A stretch of 64,000 bases of DNA from Takakia lepidozioides (GCA_030704615.1 CM060732.1:56835053-56899052); one strand, 5' to 3'; positions 11,284-22,920 are shown, numbered from the stretch's first letter. Notes: a model not told the origin generated them from the sequence alone. Translations and numbers: made by a program.

Positions 11284-12218
11284 ATTTAGGATTGGACAAA
11301 AACATGATGCAAAACAAATTGTCATGGAAATATTTTATTTTCTAATAAAGGTCATATCGTAATTTACACAATATATTATTGACATTAATTTACTCAATGA
11401 GAGTATTTTATTTTATTTTATTACAAAAGAGGAAAGAAATCCCTTAAGCATCATATTTGTGATGATATTGGAGGGGAAAATAAATAAATAAACCCTTATG
11501 AAGGGCATGAGGCATACACACTGCTAGAATTGGCGAGGGAAAATTTTATAAGCACGTCATTTCAAAAATAAAAAACTGTCTCTTAGTAATAACTCAATTA
11601 TTACATTAGATATTTCACAATTCATGCATCATACCATGGATAAAAGAAAACATGAAACAAATATAATGTGACATTCAATTCTCCTTAAAAACAAATGTGT
11701 GATCCAAACATATGTTAGAGTAAAATGCACTCCTAACCACTTTGTTTCCACCATGTCTGAAAAATCAGCTTTTATAGTTTTAGTATATCGACCGACTTTT
11801 ATTTTACTAACCATACATGATGATGAGATTAGCATTAGATTTAGCATGCATATGTGCATGCAACTTAACAATATATAACAATAAAGACTCATCATTGAGT
11901 TCTACATTAACCAACTTCCAATTTTTTTTTTTATAAAAATTCAGTGCTACATTTTATGGACGAATATTTGATCAATAGAGAAGACAGATCCATTTTCACT
12001 AACCAAGTCGTTTATAGTTTATACCAGTATAGCACTAGCATTCATACATGGGCATGCACACTCGTTTCTAAACAAAGAAATTAAAACATGCATAAATTGT
12101 TTTTGATCATGCAATCCTTAACCCATAATTGTACCCATTTTTAGATTTATTTTCATGTTTGAGTAAATCAATATAAATTGCTCATTAAGTCATATGACAA
12201 TGAACAAATAAAATGTAG
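11284..12218. other. AT-rich intergenic stretch
   Basis: Very AT-rich, with no coding frame or structured repeat recognised. It lies 3' of the parvulin gene and probably contains its 3' UTR. Confidence 0.6.
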
Positions 12219-13193
12219 TCAATTTTTCCTGCCTTCAACTAAAATAATGTGATAACCATGTGTGGATTGGAAAGGAGCACTAACAGATCCAACATGAGTG
12301 CAAAAAGCAACCTCTTGGAATGGGCTGGGCTCTTTGGCACGTGGAATCCAACCAAGATCTCCGCCTTTCTTGGCTGATGGACATTCAGAGTACTCGTATG
12401 CGAGTTTGCCAAATTCATTGGGGGGCACATGTTTGCCAGCATCAAGCCATCCCAACTGCAACTTTTTGTAGGCGTTTGTGATTTTGTCTATTCTGTCGGA
12501 CAAAATGTGCTTGACTCGTACATATGTACATGTCCCCATACTATCCATTCTTGACTGTCTTCTAGAAATCATGGTTTGCTCGACATCGGACATGGGTTTC
12601 TTGCCTTTTTGGTCAAGAATAGAATGAGTTCGGTTGAAAGCCACAGAGAAAGAAGAGTTGCGGCGAGAGATGGAGGGTCTAGAGGAGGTAGAGGATTTGC
12701 GGCGTTCAATGAAAGAAGAGTTGCGGTTGTGGGAATAGGGCGCGGTATGGGAGTTCTCAACTTGCATGCTCGAGCGTCCAATGTCCAACGAGCCCCCGAA
12801 AAGTGAGGAGCGTGAGTAACGTCGAGCTTCCTCTAATGCAAGCAAATGCGGCGGCTTATCCAACAAAACTTGAAATTGAGATCCTCTTCTTCGTCCTTCC
12901 TCGTATTGAGCATCATGTGCACTTTCGGAATTGTTTTTGTATTGAGCTTCGTCGCACGTGGATAGCTTGGATGCTCGTTTGCGCATGTAGTGACGATCAT
13001 CCGTTGACATGTTGGGTGGTCGTGTCTTCATAGGCCCCGGCTCCAAACTGCCATGACGTGCTTTACAAGGATGTACGTTCTTATCTTCCTTGATTGTTTC
13101 CCACTCCGACTCTCTCTCATTGCGGTAGCTTTTTATGAAAGTTTCTTCTTTAGACGAAGTTGCATCTCTAACACTCTCTCTTCGTTCCCCCAT
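12219..13193 (-). CDS. PIN4/Par14-type parvulin prolyl isomerase with long Ser/Arg-rich N-terminus
   Basis: Parvulins isomerise peptidyl-prolyl bonds; the PIN4 branch is linked to chromatin and ribosome biogenesis. From ATG at 13193 the frame gives 324 aa in one exon. The last 105 or so residues are a plant-style PIN4 domain: GTCTYVRVKHIL, GWLDAGKHVPPNEFGKLA, EYSECPSAKKGGDLGWIPR, PFQEVAF, and STHGYHIILVEGRKN at the very end. The family is normally about 140 aa with a short basic N-terminus. Here about 215 residues replace it, rich in Arg-Arg-x-Ser sites (RRKSS, RRNSSF, RRQSR), with no domain I recognise. The usual glycine-basic loop after GWxPR reads RAKEPS, so activity may differ. The absence of introns would fit a retrocopy that gained a new 5' part; upstream exons cannot be excluded. 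Confidence 0.8.
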   Translation of the reverse strand: MGERRESVRDATSSKEETFIKSYRNERESEWETIKEDKNVHPCKARHGSLEPGPMKTRPPNMSTDDRHYMRKRASKLSTCDEAQYKNNSESAHDAQYEEGRRRGSQFQVLLDKPPHLLALEEARRYSRSSLFGGSLDIGRSSMQVENSHTAPYSHNRNSSFIERRKSSTSSRPSISRRNSSFSVAFNRTHSILDQKGKKPMSDVEQTMISRRQSRMDSMGTCTYVRVKHILSDRIDKITNAYKKLQLGWLDAGKHVPPNEFGKLAYEYSECPSAKKGGDLGWIPRAKEPSPFQEVAFCTHVGSVSAPFQSTHGYHIILVEGRKN

Positions 13194-13762
13194 GATGAAT
13201 TTGATGATACGAGTTGCTTCGCTACGGGTTTTTAACAATCCACTACATACAATTGTTTATCATTTTTTTTACCAACTTTTCAGAAGACACCAACATTAGA
13301 TAAAAACCAATTTGTTTCGTTTACCAACTTCATTGATAATAAATTAGCAATGTAAACCCAACACTTAATTTGTCAAAAAACTCTATTTCTTCTCTACTCA
13401 ATAAAATATGACCAATTGCAATATCACTTGTTGTTGTCGAATGGTTATGAGGATTGAACTATTAAATAGTCTTATATATTTGAGGATGAAAATATACAAA
13501 CCATATGATTACCAACAACAAACAATATAATCATATAAACTCTAATCACTTCCATTGAACAATTGAAAAGTTCTCAATGAGTGAAATATTTCAGAGTTCG
13601 TCCAACTTGAAGTAAAATTCTATCATTTGTTCATAGGATTTAATCTTTAGATAGTGGTTCACCATAAGCTATCAAAATCGTTTCACATGTAGCTCAAACA
13701 ATTGTTTCACCCATCATGACATGGAATATTTGCATGAAATTGCATGGCAAGAAGCCACTTTA

Positions 13763-13806
<44 letters not shown>

Positions 13807-13996
13807 TTAGTCCAAAGTCTATCGCCTGGTAACCACCTTGCAACCTCTTGTCTCTTGGCAATAGGGTTGTTGCATTCACATGAATCTTGTGGTGTCAAGG
13901 ATGCCGATTTGTGGGTTCATACTACGATCCGTCTTTTTTAAAGACATAAATAAAATTTGCAATCCAATTGACATCAACGAAATGACATGATGGATG
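13194..13996. other. AT-rich flank with (GA)n microsatellite
   Basis: No gene recognised. Upstream flank of the parvulin gene, with a (GA)n tract at 13766-13805. Confidence 0.6.
13766..13805. repeat. (GA)n microsatellite
   Basis: About 20 uninterrupted GA units. Confidence 0.95.
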
Positions 13997-14289
13997 AATT
14001 TTTTATTTTTTATTTTATTTCTTTATTTTTAGAAAGGGGATAATAGCCCTGAAACTTTATATCATGGGGACGAAATGTCCAGGAAATTACAAAGAGGAAA
14101 AAATAACCTCTCTCAAAAGTGCCATGGAGGCGATCCAGGAAGATCCTGCTTTGTAACCAACTATAAGGAAGAGCGAAGAAAACAGACTGAATGTTTCGCG
14201 ATCTCAAGGAAGTGAAACAAAGAGATTTAAGGTTATCAGGTGATGAATCTGTCATGTAACCATAAGAGCCACCCAACGAGAACCAGCGG

Positions 14290-14745
14290 CAGAAGCATAG
14301 GGCTCAAGCTCATAAACGAAAGCAGATAGCCTAAAAGCAGCAAACAGTCAATAGCTCTCGCGTTTTCTTGTATGAGGAAAAAAAGAGAAACCTCCATTGG
14401 AGAAGCTTCTTAGGGAACTTCATAGTAGCCAGTATATATAGGAGGCGAGACTGGACACTCTTCAATCTCGCCAATAGCTACTCTTATTTCCAGTTCCAGT
14501 ACTCCAGCCCAGTTCCCAGTACTGTAGTCCAGTTTCCAGTATCTGGTACTGTAGTCCAGTTTCTAGCATTTCAGTATTCAAATCGAGTTCCAATATTTTG
14601 TACTCTTGTCCATTGTTATAAAGATCATTTTGATTCTTGTTTACTCATCATGCATTCGGCCACGCCGACCTTGACTTCTTGTCTAGTCTTATATATCTAG
14701 TCTGATCTTTTGTTTGTGTTCAGTCATGTTCTCGTCCTTAACATT
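14290..14745 (+). mobile_element. Solo LTR related to the one at window start
   Basis: Matches 1-620 in inverted orientation: TATA box at 14433-14440, the shared GGAGGCGAGACTGGACACTC segment, a run of CCAGT/ACTGTAGTCC repeats, and an ending near CTTAACA. LINE sequence continues on both sides and no gag follows, so this is a solo LTR left by recombination between two LTRs. Exact borders and target duplication could not be fixed. Confidence 0.6.
14433..14440 (+). promoter_or_regulatory. TATA box of solo LTR
   Basis: TATATATA 20-odd bases upstream of the conserved GACTGGACACTC segment, as in the related LTR. Confidence 0.5.
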
Positions 14746-14769
14746 GGAGGGATGTGGTCGTTCCAGCAA

Positions 14770-15436
14770 ATTCCAGTCCCCGTTGGGTCTTTAGAACAGA
14801 TGATGGCTCATTTTCCCCAAGTGTTGTCAAAGTTGACAAGAAGCAGACTCCCTCTTTTGCCATCACACTTGCAAAGAGCTACTCCCAACATCCGCCACGC
14901 CTTGCGGGCCTCAGACAACAGGTTTGAGTGAACCACACAAAGAATCACTCTTACATTGCATGATCTTGCGACAAAGACATTGGCACATCTAGCCTTCCAG
15001 ATTTGCCATAAGGTATGGGCTCTTAGTGCAACCCAGACAGGGCAATCCGTCCACAAATAACCACCAGAGAAATTGAGAAGCAGAATGGACGGGCAATGCA
15101 TGGGAATCTATTTCCATTGACTATAAAAAGCCAAAATTTGCACCCAAACAGTGCCGCTATAGGGCATTCGCAGAGACAGTGCTCTATGGATTCCGAAGCC
15201 TGCAACCTACAAGATTCCCAAATCAAGGAGCCATCGGAGAAGTGGGCCTTCAAAAGAAGGATTCTATTGACCAATTTCCATAAGAAGCCACTGATTTTAA
15301 AAGCCCTGTCTTTTCTCCAAACATCCTTCCAAACACAAGACCAGGAAGAAGGGCAATCAGTGAGGTGAGACCATTTCAGGGTCCATTTGGAATCCAAAGG
15401 AGAGGAGGGCTTGAGAAGGGAAGCCCCAAGTTTCAC
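14770..15436 (-). pseudogene. LINE zf-RVT and C-terminal region
   Basis: Minus-strand frames carry WKDVWRKDRAFKISGFLWKL, then a C/H-rich stretch CRLQASESIEHCLCECP, the signature of the zinc-binding domain at the end of plant LINE ORF2 proteins. A following frame (WTDCPVWVALRAHTLWQIWK) is the usual C-terminal continuation. Frames are shifted between the two parts. Confidence 0.8.
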
Positions 15437-15949
15437 CGTGTATTTGAAAAAAAAGGTATGTTTTTTGTCCTTCTAGGACCATTCGCCTGGATCGAATTGC
15501 AGGAGAGAAATTGGAGCACGAAGGAACTAATTAAGAAATAGGTTAGTGTGTCTGCCCTGATCCAACGAAGGGTTTGCCTCTCCTGTCGCCATGCAAATAA
15601 CCCGAATGGCATATCAAAGATTCTCTTGAAGATGACATTGCACAGGGGAGAAAAGAGTGCCCGATTCCATAACCTGGAAGCTCCATCCATGGAGGAGGTC
15701 TCCAGATCTTGAACTAGCATAAAGGGAAATCAACCGTGATTGCACTTTACATCCCATCCACGCTGGCAGGGATCTGATGTTGACAAGAAAGGAACCTAGG
15801 GAAATCCAGTCTGAAGGCAGATCTTGAACGAGCGAGTCCCAACCTGCAATGGATCTCCTGGATGAGAAGTTGGGGGTGGCTATAGATCTGTTGAGGAGCG
15901 CTCTATTTTCCCATATGTGAGAGAAGTGGCTAATGTTGGTTGCATCCTA

Positions 15950-17950
15950 GGGAACCCATCGTTTCGAGCATTTTTGGAAAACTTCCGAGTTCCTATTGTT
16001 GTTTCCAAAGAGGGTTTGCCTGGAAGCCTCCTCGAAAATGATCGGCCTTCTTTGAAAGAGATGAGCTCGCATTTTGACCCAAGCCTCCCAGATAGATTTC
16101 CATGCTTCTGAGCCCACCAAAGGGGATTTGTTCGAATAACCTCCTTGCACCACCCATTTCAAGGAGGGAGGCCACAACGGAGAGGAGGAGGGGCGCACGT
16201 TAATGACATATTGTCTTACCAGAATGCCACCAGAAAGGTTGCAAAACAGACGAGGAACCCATTTAGCGAGGAGAACGCATATTTGAGTCTCCGGATCTAG
16301 GATGATGAGGCCTCCATGTTTCTTTCTTAGGGTGATCTGCGCCCAGCTGACAAGCACCTGTCAGTTTGGTCTGTCCTGCGACGCTCCCCATATAAAATTC
16401 CGAATCAAAGACTTGATTTTTTTTATTGTGGCTTTTCCAGGGGACCAGACTGCCGAAGCAAACCAATTGGAGGCCAGAAGAACCTGGTTTGCCACCAAAG
16501 CTCTCCCCACAATAGAGAGAAGCAACGAGCTCCAATAGGCTAGATTCTTTTTCAACTTTGCAAGCATAGGCTCACATCTTTGAAGATCAGTCAAGCCGTG
16601 CCCAATCTGATATCCAAGAAGGACATGTGATTCTCCATCCTGTAACCAGCGAAGATTGAGGTTTTGACCCCAAGGCAGGCAATGGGAGGCAGAAGCATCA
16701 TCTGACAGCTTGGATAAAATCCCAACTAACTTACTCCAATTTACTTTGAGACCTGATGCTTCGCAAAAAGTGGATAGGGAGCCCAAGGTCCAAGAAACAT
16801 TACCAGAAGAGTTGTTGTTGATGAGAAGAGCTGAATCATCAGCGTACATCGAGTTTTTGATACTGTAAGTAGGTGAGGGGGGGTTGGGGACCCTAAGACC
16901 TAAGATATCTTCCTGGGCCTGCAGTAGGTGACCCAAACCGTCAGCTGCAATAAGGAATAAGAAAGGCAAAAGAGGGCATCCTTGTCTAACTGAGCGAAGG
17001 AGATGGAAAGGTTTGGAAAGAGCCCCATTTACCATGGTTTTACTGCTGGCTGAGGTGAGGAGAATTTTGATCCAGGATACGAAATCTCCCAAGATCCCAC
17101 ATTTTTCGATAGCAGAGAAGAGGTAGTCCCATCCAATGTTGTCAAAGGCTTTTTCAAAATCGAGCATTAGAAGAGCCAATGGCTGGCTGGAGAGCTTAGC
17201 GTGATGTAGGGCCTCATTGACCAGCAAAATATTGTCTAGAATCATTCTCTTCTTAATAAAGCCCGTCTGCTCCGGTCGAATGAGCTTGTCCATGAGAGGC
17301 TGAAGCCGAAGGGAGAGAGCTTTAGCAATTATCTTATAGACTGAGTTCAAAAGAGTGATCGGTCTATAGTTTTTGATGTCATCTTTATTCCCTTTCTCAA
17401 AAATTAGGGTAATGACCCCCTGTGAAAGCTGGGATGGCATAATGCATTTCCTGAGAATGTCATGTGTCATAGCAAGAAAGTCCTCACTACTTTCCTGCCA
17501 CATGACCTTAAGGAATTCAACCTGCAATCCATCCAATCCTGGCAATTTGAAAGAGCTAAGCTTATCTAATGCATCCTCTAGTTCCGAGGCCGATAAAGGT
17601 GCCGAGAGGGATAGCAAATCCTATGCTAAGACCAGCGAAGGAAATGAATCCAAAACCGCTTGCTTTGAGATTGAATGCTTCAAGTTAGATACAAGCTTGC
17701 TAAACAGGTTTGAGAAATAAGAGGCTGCAAAAGAGGTCATGGATTTTGGGTCAGAATATGTTTCACCTCCGAGGCTAGTGAAGGAGCTGATCATGGTGGC
17801 ATCTCGACGTTGCTTAGCCTTCAGGAAGAAGTAACGCGACATCTTTTCGCCTTTTAAAGACCAGTTGATGCCTGCTTTCTTACAAAGGGAATCCTCTTTG
17901 ACTCTAAGGAGGTCAGCGATGTTACGTTTTGCCAAGTTAAAAGAAGACAT
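15950..17950 (-). pseudogene. LINE reverse transcriptase
   Basis: The longest frame (17617-16361) contains the ordered RT blocks: KLPGLDGLQVEFLK, NYRPITLLNSVYKIIAKAL, QTGFIKKRMILDNILLVNEA, LDFEKAFDNIGWDYL, SVRQGCPL and the catalytic MYADDSALL (about 16850). The upstream frame (17950-17621) holds the linker (INWSLKGEKMSRYFFLKAKQRR) and is joined by a frame break at about 17620. Downstream frames to 15950 continue the thumb region. Confidence 0.9.
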
Positions 17951-18236
17951 AGTCTGAGGACCCGCCCAGTTTGTTTCAATTGTCTTCTGACATTGGGCCA
18001 GACATTTAAGAAGAGCTTTCTCCCTATTGTTCCTCTCTTTCGCAAAGGAAGAGGCCTAGGAACTGGCTACTTTTCTCACCGCTGCCAATTTTCGAACGAA
18101 TCTAAGGGATGGGGAATCAAAATCATTACCAGAGGCCCGCTAGGTATCCTTGATTTGCTGCTGGAAGGAGGTAATTTTCCAGAAAGGCAGGGTTAAGCCT
18201 GAAAAATCTGCCCATTTTAGAAATCGCTCCAAGGAA

Positions 18237-19010
18237 TTAGAAGGACACCGATACACTAGCATGATCAAAATTTGGGAGAACCGGGCCTTGGACCTGAGGC
18301 CTAGCCCAAATGAGGGGGGTGGGAGAACAATACACCCTATCTAAACGAGCCATACACAAATCCGGTGGCTGGCGGTTGTTAGACCAGGTAAAACGGAGCC
18401 CACGATTGTTTTCCTCCAACATGTCAACCAGCCCAACAACAAAGCAGAATGACTCCCATGCGTCAGCCTCTTCCAAAGATAAGCAGAGAGCGGAATTGAT
18501 GAGTCTATCTCTGGTACATTCAACCATATTAAAATCGCCACCAAAAATCCAGTGAGAAATGAGGGGGAAGTTCAATACTTTCTGCCTTAAGAAAGACCAG
18601 AAGGCAACCCTGTCAATTACAGAATTCGGGGCATAGAAGTTCACGAAAGCACTTTCCTGAAAGGAAGAGTCTGGAAGCATAAAAACACATTGGACCCGAC
18701 CTTGCAGCCAAGTTTCTACCCTGGAAATGGAAGGGACCAGAGTTGGTGAAACGAGGATGGCAGTTCCCCCACATGAGTCAGCTAATGTCGGGTTCCACCA
18801 ACATGCATTTAGAGGCCAAAATGAAGGACCTAGGGCAAATGAAGGACCATCTATTTGCGTCTGATCCAGCTTATGTTCTTAAATGAAAATGATAGCATTA
18901 ATATTGACCATCGATGAAGCCCAACGTTGCAAACGTCTGTGTTTTGGCATAGTTGCTTCCGACCCAATGCCACGTACATTCCAGGATGTTAGGGAATAAT
19001 TCATGGAGGA
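18237..19010 (-). pseudogene. LINE APE-type endonuclease
   Basis: The minus strand begins LTSWNVRGIGSE near 18990, the standard start of a plant LINE ORF2, with an in-frame stop soon after (FI*EHKLDQ, consistent with CAA to TAA). The catalytic blocks GGDFNMVE and RFTWSNNR...ARLDRVY follow in 18680-18237. This domain nicks target DNA for target-primed reverse transcription. Confidence 0.85.
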
Positions 19011-20150
19011 TCAGGTAGCAAGCCCATGGGAAAACCATGATTCGAAGGCTTGAAAATAGAAAGGCAGCACCCCGCAACACCACGTAAAGGAGATGAAACG
19101 AGTGCCACAAAGGCTTCCAAGGGCACAAAGCATGTTGCAAAAGATTGCTTTCTTATAAAACTGAGGCAGGGCCAAGCACCTGTCCACCCTGAACAAATCC
19201 TCCGCATATTGAGTCTCTGAAGCAAAATAGACTTGAGGGCCAGACAAGACATCATAATGAAAGGCGAGGTCAGGCAAGGGGAACGTCTAGGGACATTGAA
19301 TGGAACCAAATGGCATTTGTCGACCCCTACTTGTCTTAAGTAAGGCCTTGCAGAGCTGAAGAGAGTGAAAAAGAGGGTGGCTCACCGGAGGGGGAGCTTG
19401 GAGAGCCAGATCCATCGGAGCCAGATTAGCCGAGGGAGATTCCACCTACATCGTGGAAATGACCATGAGGCCGTCGCTGGAGTGAGGCTTTACCAAAGAG
19501 GCAGCGTATGCTTTGGCTTTCTCAGCAGCGAACAGAAGCGTGTTACCCTCTTGGAGTATTTCTGCCATCCGCTGCTTATCCCCTTGCAAGCCCACATCAT
19601 TAGGAATGGAGTTTCCAGATAGCCACATCATGCTAGCAATACCTGCCTCAAGCAGTCTGACTTCGGAGAGCCTCATGACAGGCAAGACCTGTACAAAGAA
19701 ATCATAAGGAGCAACGTTTTGATAAAAGAGGAAGGAGCCAAAGTAAATTAATGTTTCTGCAGATAGAGAAAAGAGGGGAAGTTGGGAGGAGAAGATCTGC
19801 TTAACCTTGGAGATCATGAGGTCAATTTATTGAGAATCAATAAGAGAGAAAACATCAACCTCCGAGATATATGTGTTGAGGAACATATTATCACCCGTCA
19901 AGAGAATTGAAGGTTTCCCGTCTGGAAAGGCAAAGATGATAGGGGTGATTTGGATCTTCACTGTAACTGATCCCACCAGTTTGCCGCTGTCATTACGAAG
20001 TCATGCTGTCTCAGATAAATAAACATTCGAGAAAGACTTCAATTGATTCAGGCAATAGCTTGCCAAATTCGGGGGGATCCCTGCTTCAAGAAAAAAAGAA
20101 GTTGGCTTACCTTGAATTTGCCTCTCTGAAAGAAGGGATTTGGACGGGAT
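19011..20150 (-). pseudogene. LINE ORF1 remnant
   Basis: Broken minus-strand frames (for example IPSKSLLSERQIQGKPTSFF, VKIQITPIIFAFPDGKPSI, SLYRSCLS) precede the endonuclease where ORF1 is expected. No zinc knuckle is clear. Assignment rests on position. Confidence 0.5.
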
Positions 20151-21605
20151 CTTGCAGTCGTGATCTGCACCCGAAGCGACACGACGCACTGTTTTTCCAT
20201 CTCTTTTTGATGGGTGGGAGTCGGCACCGGGTGGAGGCATTGCCGGAGCACGTGGCACATTTGTGCTGACAGTGCATGAGGGCACCACCCGGGACCGTGC
20301 AAGACAGAACCCTCCCTCCTCCAACATGCTTATCTCGGTTGATGACAGTGACGTCCCAAGTTTCACAGGCCAAATTGCGGGGGGAAGGGGCTTCATTATC
20401 ACCGAAGGACGAACTGTTCCCTTGACGCATCGTGCCATATCGTCTGGGCAGAACCAGAACTTGTGGTCCTTTGACTCCCCACTATGATAAGGTCGGAACA
20501 ACCCTGTGAATGTTGGAGCTGGAGTCCCCTGGAGCCTTTGCATATTTTTTATTTGCATTTCTTGAAAGAGGGGGTCCGAATTGCCATGCAAGCCACTCTA
20601 GATCCTGGTGGGGTGCATTCTATATGCCACTCACTGTCAATGCAATCAGATTCATGCACCATGGACACCACCTCCTCCAATGGGATTCCTGCTGCTGTGC
20701 TTGCATGATCTGCACCTGCTCCACTGGAGGAGGACCCACCTGGGAAGGGGCAGGCACATGACTTAGTCTGCACTGGAGACACCTTTGGTATAGAGAAATT
20801 GACCCTGTCCGGCCGATGGGAATCTCCATCCGACCCTGGAGGAGTGTTCAATTTCATTTTGCATGATCCAAATCTTTCCTCGCCTTCCAAATGGGGGATC
20901 CTGGATTGCAAAGGGGAGCCTTCAGTGCACCTGTTCAGAGCTTTGACCATCTTTGATGGGTCTCCGGACCTGCTCGTAGCCCTTAGCATCAACAAAGTCG
21001 TATCAGGGCCCTTGCCTCCGCCCCGTCCCATTAGAAAATTGCGGTACCTGGTTTGTTGTGTATGTGCCCGCACCATGTCATCAGCAGTGGCCACATACAA
21101 GTCACGTCATGCTTTGGTAGACTGCTGCATCCAGGCGTTGTGAACAGTCTCCGCCAAATTACAGGATGGCATGTCGGCCAAGTCCTCCAAGGACATGTCT
21201 TGTAGGAGGCATTGCATGCAAATGTGAGGAACGAAAGGAAATGGAAGAGGTTCTGCAAGTGACAATCCAACAACCCCAAACGAACAGGCACGATGCAAAG
21301 TGAAATTTGTGTTTTTGGGATTGAAGAGGCTTACTGTCGTCATGAAAGCTCCCCACTGTCTGAACATGAAGTGCCAGAAAACCAACCAGTCCTCCAACTC
21401 CTTCAGGTGGATACCAGTAGCAGTACCAGAGGAGAACCACCAAGCCCGGATTGCTTGGTAAGTGCTCTCAGCTTCTCCCATTGAGGTGACTTTTTTGTAC
21501 TTGAGGCAGAGCCTTCTGTGCTCCAATTGAGTCGGGGCAAATGCAACGCTTTGTATGACGTGCCAGAGATTGACTCCAATGGACGGTCGACACTAGCGTC
21601 GAGAA
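20150..21605 (-). pseudogene. SWIM-family element protein, copy 2 (SWIM motif lost)
   Basis: Same protein as at 4750-5769 but better preserved at the 5' side and cut before the SWIM motif. Minus-strand reading runs GVNLWHVIQSVAFAPTQLEH, YKKVTSMGEAESTYQAI, RAWWFSSGTATG, WGAFMTTVSLFNP, a middle part (VATADDMVRAHTQQTRYRNF..., missing in copy 1), then FWFCPDDMARCVKG and MLEEGGF. One stop (TGA near 21105) sits where CGA would fit, as expected from CpG deamination. LINE ORF1 sequence abuts at 20150, removing the C-terminus. No DDE core seen. Confidence 0.6.
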
Positions 21606-21739
21606 GAAAGATGGACGTTATCAATGTTAACTATTGACGGACTTCATCAAACAGGTCAAAAGTGTCGCCGTGCACTTGCCAGCTATTTGAAAGCCTCCGG
21701 TATGAGGGTCATGAAGACATGGAATTGTCTGAATAGTAT

Positions 21740-22485
21740 ATACCTGACGAAGGGGGATTGTCCAGGAGAGATGGTAAATCTGCCTTCTTGTTCCTCTTCT
21801 TGGTGGTTCTCGGATGGAGTTGCATAGGTCGCTCAAACTCATAAATAGGGGCCTGGTTTTGAAGCTTCTTAGTTCCTTGTGGATGTCCTATTCGTAGACT
21901 CGTTTGTTTGAAGCTGTTTGTCTCGTCCGAGTGCATCCACCTACGACTCCGGCCGTCATTAGGGAGTTCGCCATCACTCATGGGGGCAAGTTCATAGACG
22001 AGAGGACAGATCCTCCCACGGATGACATGCACCATAACTACGTCGACAGCAATGTGTGCTTGCGAAGGGGGAATGGGGTTCCTTGGAGAGGGGCGAGGGA
22101 GAGGAGCCCGACTTTCATTCAAACGATTGTGGAGCGCTGCACCTACACAGACGCCAGAGTTCTGAATTTGTCAATGGGCAGAGGTTCGTCTCTTCAACAT
22201 ACACATTTCATGAGATTTGTTTGAGCTTGTACTTTCAGCACTTCCCACCATTCCAAATGTGTCTTCAATGTCTGTTTCCTTCATTCTATTCCACTGCAGG
22301 TGCTTCGTACCACACTTGCAAGGCTAGTGCGCGACATCTCTTTGGGATTGAAGGGGATGCCGAGATTTACAAGAACCTCCTGATGGGTTTGGGTGGACAC
22401 ACTTCTCAAGTCCTTCCGAAGCCCCTTCCCGGTGATATTGATACAGGGGAAACTTCCGACAAGGAGCTGGATTCCGACTTTGCCT
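21740..22485 (+). pseudogene. Putative N4/N6-type DNA methyltransferase, copy 2 (SAM motif present, 5' end missing)
   Basis: Exon 21898-22183 (after TTCGTAG) joins exon 22300-22485 (after CACTGCAG) in frame. Across the junction it reads RSPTFIQTIVERCTYTD, VLNLSMGRGAS, then SARHLFGIEGDAEIYKNLL. This follows the C-terminal pattern of beta-class DNA methyltransferases (N6_N4_Mtase): a K/R-P block, a helix, the SAM-binding VLDPFxGxGT motif and a RRFIGIExDxxY block. The catalytic DPPY-type motif is not seen; in this class it lies N-terminal, beyond the truncation at about 21740. These enzymes methylate adenine N6 or cytosine N4 in DNA. Such a domain is not a usual cargo of plant transposons. It is divergent from the SWIM gene, as in copy 1. 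An accidental match cannot be ruled out without a profile search. Confidence 0.5.
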
Positions 22486-22920
22486 GTGAGTAAGTTCAAC
22501 CTGTGGATGCTTGCATTGTTGTTTCAATATCCATAATCACTGTTCTTAAGACAAAGTGCACATGGGAGACATCCTCTTCGTTGGACTTGTGCATTGCATC
22601 ATTGTGTTCAAAATGGGTTTTTGTCGACTTGTACAGGAGTCCGCGTGCTTCCAATGACCCTCCAGGGCTATCACACCTATTTGGACTTCTTTCAAGTCCT
22701 CCTCGGTCTTACGTGCTACCTGTCTATGCGGAGGCACTCGCAGCAAGCATGTCCGTTCATGGCACTCGCAGTCCACCCATCAATGGCCGTGGTAGAAGAC
22801 GTGGTGTTGGGGCCAGATTCTTATCCAGCTCCCCGTGGCCTACCTTCTATGACCTTCCAGCTTAGTCTCGTTTTTGTGCGCTCAGTGGCGAAAGCGAAAG
22901 CCATAGATGAGTCTTACGTG
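22486..22920 (+). other. Spacer between methyltransferase-like and Ulp1-like genes
   Basis: Matches 10560-11000 of copy 1 as far as about 22830. May hold last exons of the methyltransferase-like gene, but the splice phase gives an immediate stop. An acceptor-like GCGCTCAG at 22877-22884 precedes the next gene. Confidence 0.4.

Larger units (their letters stand above)
13997..20150 (-). mobile_element. Degenerate LINE (non-LTR retrotransposon), interrupted by a solo LTR
   Basis: Read on the minus strand, all parts of a plant L1-type LINE appear in order: ORF1-like frames (20150 to about 19010), an APE-type endonuclease (about 19000-18237), reverse transcriptase (17950-15950), a zf-RVT zinc-binding region and C-terminus (15436-14770), and a 3' end with an A-rich tail of AAATAAAA units (about 14031-13997). 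An LTR at 14290-14745 splits the 3' part. Frameshifts and stops between blocks make it inactive. At its 5' side it abuts the SWIM/methyltransferase fragment at about 20150, while its 3' flank is unrelated, so rearrangement has occurred since insertion. Confidence 0.85.

Noticed and set aside
1-14745. Related LTRs at both ends as one 14.7-kb retrotransposon
   Set aside because: The LTRs are in opposite orientation and the interior holds unrelated elements and a host gene.
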